Position numbers and translations under genes: made by a program
The notes under the pieces: model-generated
Told to the model about the DNA's origin: nothing
What the model saw: the letters and a program-made list of their open reading frames with translations, nothing else
Databases searched by the model: none
DNA from: Acanthacorydalis orientalis
Taxonomy: Eukaryota > Arthropoda > Insecta > Megaloptera > Corydalidae
Direction of reading: 5' to 3'
Assembly: GCA_034766995.1 (NCBI GenBank)
Contig: CM068314.1
Location: forward strand, 24,160,608 to 24,224,607
DNA length: 64,000 nt
Shown here: piece after piece, positions 13,034 through 25,678 of the stretch
How the letters are laid out: the number at the start of each line of letters is the position of its first letter
Numbering within the stretch: position 1 is the stretch's first letter

Positions 13034-15693
13034 TTCTAAATTATAAAATGTAACTTCATCAATTTGTAAAATCAAATAAATATTTTTTGCATATTTTATA
13101 TGCATTCTTAATAATATTTTAATAACAAAATTATTATCACTGAACTGTTCAAATAATTTATTTAATAGTCATATGATTTGCTAAATAATTTATAAAAAAT
13201 AGCAAGTAAATAAAAATAATTATATTTCAAAGGCATACATATACAGAACCGCTGTTATTTTTTTCATCGAAATTAATCTTTATTATAATTTTAAATATTT
13301 TAATAAAGTCGGCTTGTTTATAGAAAGATTAAATATACGAATAAAAATTAAAACTGAAACTACATTAATTATTGGTACATTTGAAATTAAAACAAATGTT
13401 ATTTATTTAAAAAAAAGATGTATAACAAACAATTATACATAATTGTACATTTTTCAACTAGTTAATTTTTAAAAAAATATACAAAACTGATCTTAATTGC
13501 TAGACATGCAAATGAAATAATTTATGTGGAGATTAAAGAAATATTCCTATCAAGAAAATCTATTTTTACACGCTATAATTTAATTCCACAATTAACATTG
13601 CTTTGATCGCTTCCATAACAATTTTGGTCAATAACCTTTATATAAAATTAAAATTATTTACAATATATTAATAATTATTATCAAAGTTTATATGAAATGT
13701 CTTGTAAAATATTTTTATACGAGTTTTCTTTACTAGAGTGTAAGTAAACATAATTAATGAACAATTATCCTATTATTATTGAAATCCATCAAAGGATATG
13801 TTTTATTTTAATTGAACTAACGACCTCACTTAATAACTACAACTATTATAAATAATATGAATATTGCCGACAGTGACATATTTTTACATAGATAATTATT
13901 TTTATCGGCAATAAATATTTGATCGATGCATTGGCCATGACGTTTGCAAATAGAAATAAACTTGGCGATAACATTAAGCACCATCGTTAAATGTCTGCAC
14001 AATGAATGATTGACACAAGAACGTTCTTTATACTTTAAATCTAAGGATAATTAATTAGAGATTAAACAGCTATCTTTATAAAAATAAATAGTTCAAGATA
14101 AAAATGCAATGTGTATAATGCCGGATACTCGAAACTGTACTCGTTATACTAATTACCCGCTGTATTGTAATGGATTGGCAAGTAAAAGAAATTATTAGGT
14201 GTAACAATTAATTCTGTGCGTTTAAATTGTATCAATCATAACTCTGTTTTGAATTAAAATATTTTCTCGTCGTATTAGGATTTTGAAGTGATAACCTTAA
14301 CATTCAAAAACACTATATAACTCGGCCAATCAGTTGCCAAAATCTCACAAAACAGTAGTGAACACGATCCGGAAAGCAGCATACTTTTTACATTCCAGTT
14401 AAAAAAAATGCTACCGAAACCGCGAGAATGATTTGTTCAGCTTTGAGGAAAGGTGTTGTAACGCATAAAACGTGCAAAAAATGCTAAAACAGTGAAAGAG
14501 ATCCGATAATGCATTACAATTTCATCAACTTAAAGCCACCATCTTTTTTCGACAAATGACTCTTCAGTTATCCAACAGATAGAACAAAGTTAAACAAAAT
14601 AATGAGGGATATTTCAAGGATTGAAATGTTTTCTATTTTTCCGAAAACATTCATTTTCTATTAAAAAAAGCACCGAATAAATTTGCACACTTTATAAATA
14701 CTGATATCTTTGAAGTTTATAATAAATAATATTTATTGTGAACTTCATAAAATAAATAATATTTTTCTGGTCTACCTATTTTTAAGTTTCTGTTGAATTT
14801 GAAATTGATATAAATGAAACTGAATCTAAACCAAATTAATACTCATTATTTATATTCAGTAACAGCTGTACTTCTTGATGATAAATCAAAGCAGCAGTTC
14901 TCGAATTTATTTTAACAATAATTGTGTAATGCAATTTTAATGTTTCCGAAATTTGATAGATGTTTTATAAAAAGTAAACAATGTGACTGTTAAATAAATA
15001 ATTATTCCAAAAAATCCAACAGTTATAAGGATTATACGGCAATGATTCTACAATTTTAAAAATCTCATTATTTTTCCATTTTTATCTATTTTTCATGGTA
15101 TTTTTCTACTCGTTAAGTTGCATTTTTCATACTTATACTTAAATATAACTTGCTAGTATGAAAAGATGTTTGTGTATATATTTTTTTAAAAACTTGGTTT
15201 CTAAAATGTATTATTCCCATTTCTCTTTCATCTTTGTCAGAATGATTTTATGGTCCTTTACTCCTATAATTTCTATTATTCATCAGCTATCTTTTTTGGA
15301 ATATATCTCATACATTTTTATTTTAAACTCTTATTTTTATTAACATATCTATAATTTAATGGAAAATCCAGGAATGTTCATTGAAATAATTATCTCTCTA
15401 AGCTTTTTTTGCAGAATGGAATTTAATATTATTTTTTCTGAGAATCCAGATATATTGAAAAGTATACAACCATTGAAAAGTAAATAACTTTTCAATGTAT
15501 CCAAATATGTTAAAAAGTTTTCAAACAAAATCTAAATAACTACAGTGTATTGACGAAGTGTAAATAATGTTTAATCTCTTAAATAAAGTCCTGCATCTCC
15601 TTCTTTTCAATAACGTTCCTAGAATCCTACCTTGTAATAATTCAGACATATTTACTGACTTTTATAAAAAAATTATAATACGAATTAAAAATG

Positions 15694-15696
<3 letters not shown>
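13034..15696. other. AT-rich flank, no gene seen
   Basis: Mostly featureless. A stretch of higher complexity at about 14320-14600 has no recognisable protein or transposon ends and may be an old repeat. Confidence 0.5.

Positions 15697-15765
<69 letters not shown>
15697..15765. repeat. (TA)n microsatellite, 69 bp
   Basis: Perfect TA run. Open frames across it encode only Ile-Tyr repeats. Confidence 0.97.
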
Positions 15766-15767
<2 letters not shown>

Positions 15768-16558
15768 AAAAAATATGCATAATATACAAAATATTAATCT
15801 ATATTTAGTTACATTTGTGGCTACAGCGACCTAACAACACATACCAGTCTACTCAATATTAGATAATTTCCATGAATCATCGCGATTCATCAAAATTACA
15901 CACAGTATAAAAAACCCGTCATCTTCTTAAAGTATTGACAGTTTATTTTCAATGCGAAACACTATTTTTCACTTTCTCTATGTAAAATTTACTTATTCTT
16001 TTTTAACTGCTTTCTAAAATAAAGTAAATTGACTTAAGTAAATAGAATTTATTATCAATAAGTTGCACTTAAAGTTTATTCGCTAAGTGATTAAAATATT
16101 TTATTATAAATACTAAATTTGTATTTTAAGAACTACACTTTTCAATCAAATGTAAACTATTTATATTATTATAAAATTTACAAATGAACAATATATATTT
16201 TTAAAGTGTTTTTTTAAATGTCTAATAATAAAAGTAAATTTTAATTCCCAGAAAATGTTTAAGAGTTAAAAAAACTATTGCAAGAGTTAAAAAATAAACA
16301 ATATAATACATACATGCACTTATCTATAAAATGTCAAAGTATGAAGACAACTTAGATTATTTTCGAATTTAAATATTTTTTATCAAACTTATTAGTTGCC
16401 AATTAGCTATCAAAACATGAAAGACATTAATTGTTTAAACTTAATGAATCATAAACATAAATCCTGTATTTATAATTGTATAAGTGAATATTCAACAAAA
16501 TCTTACAAGAACATTGTTGAAACTTTAGTGTGACTCTTAATATATTAAAAGATATGTA

Positions 16559-16748
<190 letters not shown>

Positions 16749-16945
16749 TATAATTTAGGCTTTCACATTGAATTTTTAAAAGTGGGAGCAGAGACTTAGA
16801 AAAGTTATGTTACTTTTTATTTAGTATTTTAGTTCAATTCAATATTAAAATACAATGGAACTGTAATACTAAATGTAGGATATAACATTTTTTTTCATTT
16901 TTATCTTTTCTTTAATACTTTCCTGTGGAAGCCTAAACTGAATCA

Positions 16946-16946
<1 letters not shown>
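16749..16946. mobile_element. Palindromic (foldback) MITE, copy 1 of 3
   Basis: A ~198-bp element whose ends are inverted repeats: left ATTTAGGCTTTCACATTG, and right GTGGAAGCCTAAACTGAATCAC. The inner halves are also complementary (ATTTAGTATTTTAGTTCAAT against TGGAACTGTAATACTAAAT), so almost the whole element folds into one hairpin. It codes for nothing. It lies exactly between two (TA)n tracts, suggesting a TA-targeting Tc1/mariner-type family. Related copies are at 47921-48121 and 52471-52676. Confidence 0.82.
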
Positions 16947-16947
<1 letters not shown>

Positions 16948-17027
<80 letters not shown>

Positions 17028-17038
17028 AGAGAGAGAGA
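16948..17038. repeat. Compound (TA)n-(GA)n microsatellite
   Basis: TA repeats at 16948-16984 pass directly into GA repeats with two AAAGA interruptions, to about 17038. Confidence 0.96.
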
Positions 17039-17420
17039 ATCTGCTTTATCTCAAAATGACACTAATTTGAACACAAGTGTAGGTAAAAAGAAAATAAAAA
17101 GTTTGATTGATTGTTTATCTGGAGTGAAAGTGCACGTCAGCATCAAGGATCATTAGCAAGATAATGATTATTCAGATTAAGTTCAACAAAAACATTAAAA
17201 AGAAATTATGAATTTTCTACTAGAAATAGCTTTAGGGTTTTAAATAATTTATTATACTATTTATGATTGCACAAAATTATTTAATAAAATAATCATAACT
17301 ATAATAAAAAAAATTAATCAGAACTTTGAATTTTACTAGAATTTATAATATTTTCCCTTGTTTTTCACGGTTTATAAATTATTTATTAGGATTTTATTAA
17401 ACTTTACGATTTTATAGTAC

Positions 17421-17425
<5 letters not shown>

Positions 17426-17485
<60 letters not shown>
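17426..17485. repeat. (TA)n microsatellite, 60 bp
   Basis: Perfect TA run. Confidence 0.97.
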
Positions 17486-17492
<7 letters not shown>

Positions 17493-18332
17493 AGTTTGAT
17501 AATGATTTATTATACGTTTTGCTTCTCATAATAATGTATACGGAATAAAAAGCATAATTGTAAATAAACAATTATACATTTTAAATATTCCATAAATGTG
17601 TTTTAATCATATTTTTGTTATACAAAACTGTTTGTGAATCAAATATGAATAAAATAAAAATGATTAATTTCATCAGAGTTAATAAAATATTATTTTGTAT
17701 CATTTTTCGAACACGACTTTTTTATTGTATAAAAATATTTTCATTTTGAGGACAAATAAATACAAGTAATTTTTTTTGATACATTATCTACCTTTGATTA
17801 AGCTCTAATTTTATGATATGTAACATTTTTGAAGATAGGGACTATCTTTACTATCCCAAATGTTTGACAATAATAATAATTTATTGCTCTTTAAACAAGT
17901 ACAATAAATACGAATTATAAAGGTAAAAATATACATATTAATATCAATATACTTTATTTTTATTAGTATTAAGTCATAATTTTAGAAACCTTTAATAATA
18001 CTGAAAATCAAATCACGAGTGGAGCCCTTGTGATTATATATTTTTTGATAGTTTTTAAAATCTAGTAGATAGAGAGGTACAGATACAGTTATATGCACTT
18101 TTTTACAATTTAGTGTCTTACTAATATAATGTGTGATGTGAGTTGAAGAAAATATTAGAATATTTATTTTTAAAAAAATATTACCTTCAAATAGCTTTGC
18201 GAGTTATTATTTATTTATTAGCTAGCAATCTGACATTATTTTTCGAATGGTTTTATTATATTTAAGTGAAAAATAAAAATTCAAAAGAAATCTTTTTGAA
18301 GTAAAGATTACGATTTATACATTATCATACTG

Positions 18333-18390
<58 letters not shown>

Positions 18391-18944
18391 CGAAAATTTA
18401 TTTTAAAAATAATAAAGTTCATTAATATAAGATGTGCATTTCCTTGAACTTTCATATTTATTTTCATTGCAGAAATTTAGTAAAGTTGAAATGTAGACAG
18501 TGTTCGCAAATGTGGGAATTAAAATAATATTTATTTAAATGTAATATCTACAATTAACCACACATAAATCTTCCGTTGCCAAGATTTATAGCGTAGTTCA
18601 ATTTGACGAATGTTAAATGTCGATAGTTCATTACCAGTTTTTAACCGATTGTTTTGACTGTGGTTTAAAATGTTTGTTAGGTTTATCGAACGAATTCATA
18701 AAAAATAGAGTTCCGCGAAAAGTATGGTAATTAAAATGCATTTAGAAACATTTTTTTTCATTTTGTATTCGAGAAAAGTGTTCCTTTCTTACGAGCACAA
18801 ATATAATACAAATTAAAAATCAGAAAGGTAAACAAAACATCACCATCAAAAATCCGAGATTTAATTCTCAGACATGTCTATAAATAAAGGTAGTGAGTAG
18901 AATCAATTTAGAGAGGGGATAAGTTATTGTAAAAAGTCCCCTCT
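17486..18944. other. Upstream region of the receptor gene
   Basis: AT-rich with one (TA)n tract. At 18459-18472 a pyrimidine-rich run ends TTTTCATTGCAG, a good 3' splice acceptor, so a transcript starting further upstream could splice in here and continue into exon 1. This is a possibility only, because a TATA-type promoter lies downstream of it. Confidence 0.4.
18345..18389. repeat. (TA)n microsatellite, 45 bp
   Basis: Perfect TA run preceded by a short CA-rich segment. Confidence 0.96.
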
Positions 18945-18976
18945 TATAAAGTCTTAGTAGCGTCTGAGCGACAGTG
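18945..18976 (+). promoter_or_regulatory. Candidate core promoter of the receptor gene
   Basis: TATAAAG starts at 18945, and about 26 bases downstream lies GACAGTG, close to the arthropod initiator (TCAGT-type). That spacing suits TATA-directed initiation at about 18971-18975. It would give a 5' untranslated region of about 180 bases before the ATG at 19157. The sequence around and after it is richer in G+C than the flank. Placed by motif only. Confidence 0.45.
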
Positions 18977-18983
18977 TTAATTC

Positions 18984-19156
18984 GATGTTGTAGAGTGTGG
19001 TTGCTGCCGCTCTCACAAACATTACATGTGCGTTTGACAATGAAGCACGTGCTCTCGCGAAGATTATTTATAAACGGTATTCATTTAAAAACAGTTCGAA
19101 ATTAATACACATCATAAAACATATAGAGTTTGTGACTGATGTACATTCGTTGAAAT
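18984..19156 (+). promoter_or_regulatory. 5' leader with several short upstream open reading frames
   Basis: If transcription starts near 18972, the leader contains at least four ATGs before the receptor start: a two-codon ORF at 18984 (ATG TTG TAG), a three-codon ORF (ATG TGC GTT TGA) near 19025, a 20-codon ORF starting near 19039, and a four-codon ORF (ATG TAC ATT CGT TGA) just before the main ATG. Such ORFs commonly reduce translation of the main frame. Whether they are transcribed is inferred. Confidence 0.4.
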
Positions 19157-20159
19157 ATGGATCGTTTAACTTTATTAACATTTTTAGTTGTGTTAACTTC
19201 ATTGAAGCCCATCGACGGGGCAACGAAAAAGACACCTATACTGAAATGTTGTAAAGACAGTGAATCTTTAATAATTAATAATGAATTGTCATGTACACCG
19301 AAAACAAGCGACTTTAATGATTGGATGCCAAAAATTTATTCATTGCGTAAGAAAGTATTTTTGAGCACAACTCCATCGAACTGGATTTTCTTAGAAGCAA
19401 ATCGACCAAATTGTTCTCGCGATAGACTAATAGTTTTAAGAGTACACGATGCAGTTTTACTCGAAAGTGGTTCTTTATTCTATGAAGAATCGAAAATTAC
19501 GCCGGATAGATTTTGTATCGACCCGCAAGCGATTCTAATGTGTTATGAACTTGCGGAGAAATTAGTAAATCCGAAACAAACGGTTCCAGTTCGAAAATGT
19601 TGTGGAAAAGGTGGAGTTTACAGTAAACAGACCTCATCTTGTGTAACATCTAGTGCTGTTAGTGATTTCGTTTTACCACCGGGAACAGAAAACTTAGATT
19701 CAAATTTCACTGTGTCGTTTGTTGCCGGCTTTCCATACTGTGATAACAGCAGCGATTTCATTGAAGCGGGAAGCATAAACAATTTCAAACTGAACAATGA
19801 CGGAAGCTTGTCTTCAACATCGGCTAACAATATCCTTTCGGAATCTTTCTGTATAGAACATTTAAAGGAAAATCTTAGTTCGCCGCAATATGTGTTTGTA
19901 TGTCCCGATAAGGTGATTATTAAACAAGCAGAGCAACAAACGGATTGGAAACTAACATTGTACGCGATTGGTTTAATTATATCTGCTATGTTTTTGGCGG
20001 CAACACTAGCGACCGGTTTTCTTTTACCATCCAGTCATCATATGTTACATTGGAGATGTCAAAGAAATTATGTCGTCTGTTTACTAATCGGTGATGTTCT
20101 GTTAGCAATCACACAGATAGCAGGCCATCAGATCAGAGGAGTAACTTGTAATGTAATCG
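19157..20159 (+). CDS. Methuselah-like GPCR, exon 1 (signal peptide, ectodomain, TM1, TM2)
   Basis: N-terminal 334 codons of a family-B, Methuselah-type receptor at the cell surface, expected to bind an extracellular ligand and signal through G proteins. Residues 1-21 are a typical signal peptide, with cleavage likely after Gly21. Residues 22-264 are the ectodomain with 12 cysteines at 31, 32, 46, 86, 120, 129 and 148, 149, 162, 195, 232, 249: two parallel sets of six. Four N-glycosylation sequons lie at Asn85, 183, 197 and 239. TM1 is about 266-291 and TM2 about 305-323. Cys331 is the conserved pre-TM3 cysteine. The start has A at -3 and G at +4. The exon ends ATCG|GTAAGT in phase 1, and a stop follows only three codons into the intron, so splicing is required. 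Similarity is strongest to the Mth-like 1 type in my judgement, but the subtype is not proven. TM4-TM7 are not in this window. Confidence 0.93.
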
Positions 20160-20409
20160 GTAAGTGAATGTGACTTCAAAATACTATAAAATAGAGAATC
20201 ACAAAACATATATTTCATAATATTTTAAAATATACTAACTAAATGATATTGATATTTTTCTAAAATCAAAATAGACTATGGAAAACTCCTTAGATCCATT
20301 CTGTGAAAGACAGTCATTAAAAAATAATTCAAATTATAGGAATTTATTTAAAAACGTTAAACAAGTTATTCCAAAATAGCATTCGCCATTGAAATAAAAA
20401 AAATAGAAA

Positions 20410-20414
<5 letters not shown>

Positions 20415-20466
<52 letters not shown>
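20415..20466. repeat. (TA)n microsatellite, 52 bp
   Basis: Perfect TA run shortly after the exon 1 donor. Confidence 0.97.
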
Positions 20467-20467
<1 letters not shown>

Positions 20468-21420
20468 CTATATAATTTGATGTACATATATTTTTTATGA
20501 AGTTTCTAGAAAAATGCCAATGAAAATATTTTTTATATGAAATATTTTATTTCATAAAATATATTCTAATAATAAACTATGAAATAAACCAATTATTAAT
20601 ATTATTTTATAAACCTTATTGCAAATATCGAGAAGAAGCAAATTAATATATTTCTAATAACTATATTATATACATACATACGTTCAATTTTGGAGTCAAA
20701 ATGAATCGAGAATGAATGATTATAATAAGTAAATAAATTATTTTAAAGTTTGAAATTGTAGGAAAACCACATATCTATCTAAAAAATATCACATTTGTTT
20801 TACTAGAAATTTAAAAAAATGAAATCAGGATGTCATCTATTTATATTTATTTAAAAATAATTTAAATTGAAATATACTTACATTCTAAAAACAGTAAATA
20901 TTGGTCGTAGTATAATAAAAGAAAAAAAAAGTACATGTGAAACGATTCTCTGTCGAGAATAAACAATGTTTAAGTGTATCAATCTGATTACACTTTTAGT
21001 AGTTGAACGGAATGTTCATCATAAGAAAATCTTTATAAATAATATTAAAACATATTGACATCATCAATGCAGTAACAAGTATAATCCTTCTTACAATTAT
21101 TAGTTACTATTATCATGATATGTCTTTTAAAGAAAAAAATGTAAATTGTATAACTAACTAAACAATCATCAATGTTGTTCACAAAAAAAATAATAGTTTT
21201 TAATACAGAGTAATAAAATATATAATACAATCCTAAATTTAGTTGACAAATTATATTATATTGGTCATTTTTGAATAAAAGTATCATTTAATGTAAATTT
21301 CTTTCAAATGATTAAATACAATTTTCATTTTTTCTAAATATTAATTTTCTATTATTATTTATTATTATCTTTAAAAATATTTTTAATATGAAAAATGTTT
21401 CGAATTAATCTTTTATTTAC

Positions 21421-21484
<64 letters not shown>

Positions 21485-22052
21485 CGCGTGTTTATAATAA
21501 TGTTACAAAAACACATTAAGCCATTTCTAAAATAATAATACGAGCACAAACATATTAATAACAAAACTGTATGTGACAATTTAAAAGTAACGGACATTTG
21601 TTTATTTATTGAGTCGTTTTATATTTTGTTGACTGTAATATTTGCGCGTTCCAAATAACATATTTATTTGCTTTGTACTCACGTGAACATCAACATTTTA
21701 TTGCTAGCAGTCATTCATCAAAGTAACAAGATTTCTGGTGACGAAAATATTTTATTGGATTTCAGTGGCAGTACATTGCAACATTGTGTTAATGTTGCTT
21801 CAGTGATGGATACATAATTTCATTTATGCATCTTAAAATATTGCTATACCTTCCATAATCATTCGATTTGACTTATGAACTGTTTCGAAATCTTTATTCT
21901 TGACCCATATCTGTCAAGTTTTTTTTAGAAAATAATTCTATCATAGTAGTAATTTTAATAGTTACCAAATCATTTTATACACAAAATGTCCCTTATGTTT
22001 CATAAATTTGTACACAGATTCAAAAATATATTTGATACTTTATCAGAAAATA
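20467..22052. other. Intronic AT-rich stretch, nothing recognised
   Basis: No gene or transposon recognised apart from the (TA)n tract at 21426-21483. A patch of higher complexity at about 21590-21800 has no identified function. Confidence 0.5.
21426..21483. repeat. (TA)n microsatellite, 58 bp
   Basis: Perfect TA run. Confidence 0.97.
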
Positions 22053-22134
22053 TTAGGTTGGTAATAAAATAATTGCGGTTTATGACCTTTAAACTGATAA
22101 CCAAAACCGTAATTATTTTCCTACCTACATTTAA
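22053..22134. mobile_element. 82-bp cecropia-type mariner MITE
   Basis: Almost nothing but two mariner ends. Left: TTAGGTTGGTAATAAAATAA then TTGCGGTTTATGACC. Right: AACCAAAACCGTAATTATTTT then CCTACCTACATTTAA. Only about 11 bases lie between the arms. TA flanks both sides (22051-22052 and 22135-22136). The ends match the larger mariners at 27676, 39442 and 54035, so those (or their full-length parent) are the likely source of its mobility. In size and layout it resembles MADE1, the 80-bp Hsmar1-derived element of primates. Confidence 0.88.
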
Positions 22135-22387
22135 TAATTTTTCATGGCCTCTTATAGTAGATGACAATTTTTTTCTGTCAATTTTAAATTAGATATGCTT
22201 TACTATTGTATTAAAAAAACAATGTTTCATGCGTTATATGTTTTCTAAAATACAATATAAGATAATACAAAAACATTAAACATGAACATTTTTTTCATGC
22301 TATACCTTTGAATCTGTATATTAATTTAGAGAAAACTTGGTACGACAATTTTATAAAATATGTTTGTTTATAGTATTAAATATAAAC

Positions 22388-22390
<3 letters not shown>

Positions 22391-22445
<55 letters not shown>
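22391..22445. repeat. (TA)n microsatellite, 55 bp
   Basis: Perfect TA run. Confidence 0.97.
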
Positions 22446-22449
<4 letters not shown>

Positions 22450-23227
22450 ATATATACATACTTGCATACACAGTCGTAGTATAATATTTCCATGCAATGT
22501 TTTCCCATTTTAAGAATGTTCTAATACCATTTTGTCCTGAAACAAAATATTATTTTAATAAAAATTATCTCAAATGATAAATGTACGTATACATTACTTG
22601 ATAAACTGTATATTCCAAATAAACGATTTCCTTCAAATCATATTTATCCCACAAAAGTGTGTGTACAAACGACGTAAACGATTAAGCAGTTACCTAAAAT
22701 GTAAATACCGAGCGTTTTAAATAAGTTTTAACTTGATAAATGCATCTAAATTGTACTACCGAGAATTAACTATAATCATGTTTGGTAACATTAAACAAGG
22801 ATACGTATTTGCATTACTTAAATATCGTACGTACCAATAAAACATTCTATTTACAAAAATAAATTCAGATAATTTTTGATATTTTGTACTTTTATTATAT
22901 TTTATTTTCCCAATAACTTGAAATCACTTTTGGTCGATACATTCTTTATTTATTTTTAATTATTCTGTGCATTGTATATTCCCAAATTAATTCCTTAAAT
23001 AAAATTAACATGAACACTTGATAATTGTGTACATTACACATAAATTAATCATAAGATTTTGAGATTGTATATACATTTTGATATAATCACACAATTACAA
23101 TATTCTAAAAAAAACACAACTAAAACTGATGCGATCTGAAATTCGATTCATTTAAATCATATTTCAATTCAAGACTACATGAGATGTGAATGGTATTTTA
23201 AGTAATAGGTCGAAAATATTTAAATAT

Positions 23228-23247
23228 TATATATATATATATATATA
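23228..23247. repeat. (TA)n microsatellite, 20 bp
   Basis: Short perfect TA run. Confidence 0.9.
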
Positions 23248-23414
23248 AAGTATCTTACATAAAAGAATTATAACAACTCTCAGTCAATTGACTACTTATG
23301 TTTATAGTCTTATAATAATCTAAAGTACTACATAATTACTTTGTTTTTACTATCATAAATAAACTGATTAGAATGTTTAACGATTGAATATGTGAGAAGT
23401 AGTGATAAATATAC

Positions 23415-23417
<3 letters not shown>

Positions 23418-23454
<37 letters not shown>
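23418..23454. repeat. (TA)n microsatellite, 37 bp
   Basis: Perfect TA run. Confidence 0.95.
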
Positions 23455-23457
<3 letters not shown>

Positions 23458-25424
23458 TCTGTATAAAAGAACATATAATTTAATCAGTTTTATGTAAATG
23501 TTTTATGATAAAATTTCAAATAATTGTTCGAAGCTGACGGTCAACCTGTGAGTTCATAGTCTACATACATCAATATGCATATTTAAACACACCCTATTAT
23601 AATTTCGTTACGCTTGGCTATTTCGATAAACGCATACACGACCAATCATAAATATTAATTTCCGTATAGATATCGACAGGAAAGTAACGCTTTTGTAAAA
23701 ATGGTATTCTGTTTAAATAATAAAAAGTGTGCACTGAATATTAGGTTCTGTGCGAATGAAGAATTCGTCGAACAATGGAAACTGTTTCATGTTGTTGTAT
23801 CATGATTTACGTGCTATTTAGAACAAAGGAAGTTATTACTTTAAATAGTTCGATGGTAATAACTTATGTTTTCTATATACGATGTGTATTAATAATTTTA
23901 GAACAAGAAATATTGTTCGAATATTCGAAAATGCAATTTATGAATGTGTGTAACAAAAAGAAAATCGTAAAGTTTAGGTGTTTTTTTTTATTAGAAACAG
24001 ATTTTTTGAATGAGTAATTTGTGTACTTTATCGAAAATATATCAAATTTATATTTTTTTTGTAGCAGTATTATTTTTACATGTAACAGAAAATATATTTG
24101 TTTTTGGAAAGTATTCTTGGAAGAATAAGATTGAAATTTCTTAACTATTAAAAAAAATAAACAAAAAATAACAAATATTTTTACTTGACACAAAATATAT
24201 AACATATAGATATGTATTATATGTTTGAAATCAATGTTCTAAAATAAAATAGACCTTTTCTGCATCCATTGAAAGTATTTCACAATAACATGTCACGAAG
24301 ACTGTCAAAAATGTCATTTTGTATGAAACGCAAGTGACATGCCAATGAATTAGATTTAGAACATAACAAACAGATAAACTGGATATTATGTATGTGTTAA
24401 AGCCATAAAATAAATGTCGCTAAAAATAACTTTGACAAATGTTTTTTCATATTAACTTTTAGTGCAGATTTATTATCATTTCAATTCAATATGAAAGTTA
24501 TTTTTTTTTTGAAGAGAATTTAAATCTAAAAGTTTTATGTAATAAATGATAATATTTTTATTTTTAATATTTAAAAAATAATCATATTTTATTGATAAAA
24601 ATTAATTGATTTAATTTAAAAACAACTCTCATGTTTGTTTTTATAAAAAAGTACTGTCTGTACGATAATCATTATAAAAATATTATTTCTCAAATATTTG
24701 TCTAGTAAATATTAAATAATATCAGTGAATTATTTTATGAAATATTGTAAATAATTATTCAGGTCTTGAAAGCAGTTTCTACGAATATTATATATATATA
24801 TATATTATATTAGTATTAATAATAATAATATATAGGAAATATTTTCATACAATTTATATAATCCCTTATCACGATTTTCTTAAAGCAATATTTCTTCATT
24901 ATTGTACCTGTTTTATGTGTATTTCAGAAATTTTCTAAGAACAGCAATGGTATTTATTTCTTAAAAAAAATTACCAATATATATTTTCTGTTCTTATTCC
25001 AATTGCATTTCTATCACTTATTTGAACGTATATTCATTTCATATTCTTTAATACATCTTTTTAAAAATCTGTGATTTATGCACATGTTAAGAGAAAAAAA
25101 ATATGTAATAATATTTATTTCATGTTTAGTTAAAGATGTTAAAGTACTGAGAATCTTCACAGTAAATTTGATATTAACGGTTCTTATGATATATGTCTTG
25201 TAAGTAAGCTGCACCTTTCTATTGTAGAGGTCAACTATATTAAAATTGACAACTGGTTATAGAAACGACTGATTCTTTTCAATAATAATTTTATAAATGA
25301 TGTCAATTTTGTACACTTATGGAAATACACTTACAAATATGGAAATGATATGATGAAAAAATTACTAATTTAATTACTACATCTAAAAGCATGAGATTTA
25401 AAACATATCATTATTTTAAAACAA

Positions 25425-25427
<3 letters not shown>

Positions 25428-25463
<36 letters not shown>
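25428..25463. repeat. (TA)n microsatellite, 36 bp
   Basis: Perfect TA run. Confidence 0.95.
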
Positions 25464-25469
<6 letters not shown>

Positions 25470-25611
25470 ATTGGAGTATATTATTTTTAAAAAAAAAACA
25501 GTTTTATACAAAATGTCTTACAACGGAAATGTATTTAATTAAAATCTAATGTTAATGACCTTTAATAAGTAATAAATAATTAAATAGCATGTAGTATACA
25601 TAAATTGTCCG

Positions 25612-25678
25612 ATTTTATTCTTTGTTTTACTCTAATTTTATGTGCTTTCTATAAATATAATAAAACAAAGAATAAAAT
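25612..25678. repeat. Inverted repeat, perfect 18-bp stem
   Basis: ATTTTATTCTTTGTTTTA (25612-25629) is exactly complementary to TAAAACAAAGAATAAAAT (25661-25678) with a 31-base loop. It could be a worn MITE or a hairpin in the intron RNA. An 18-bp perfect match is unlikely by chance even in AT-rich DNA. Confidence 0.7.

Noticed and set aside
18997..19254. An 85-codon + frame overlapping the receptor start
   Set aside because: It begins with GTG, overlaps the leader and the signal peptide in another frame, and has no recognisable features.
19618..19830. Minus-strand open frame inside receptor exon 1
   Set aside because: It is a shadow of the well-supported + strand receptor frame.
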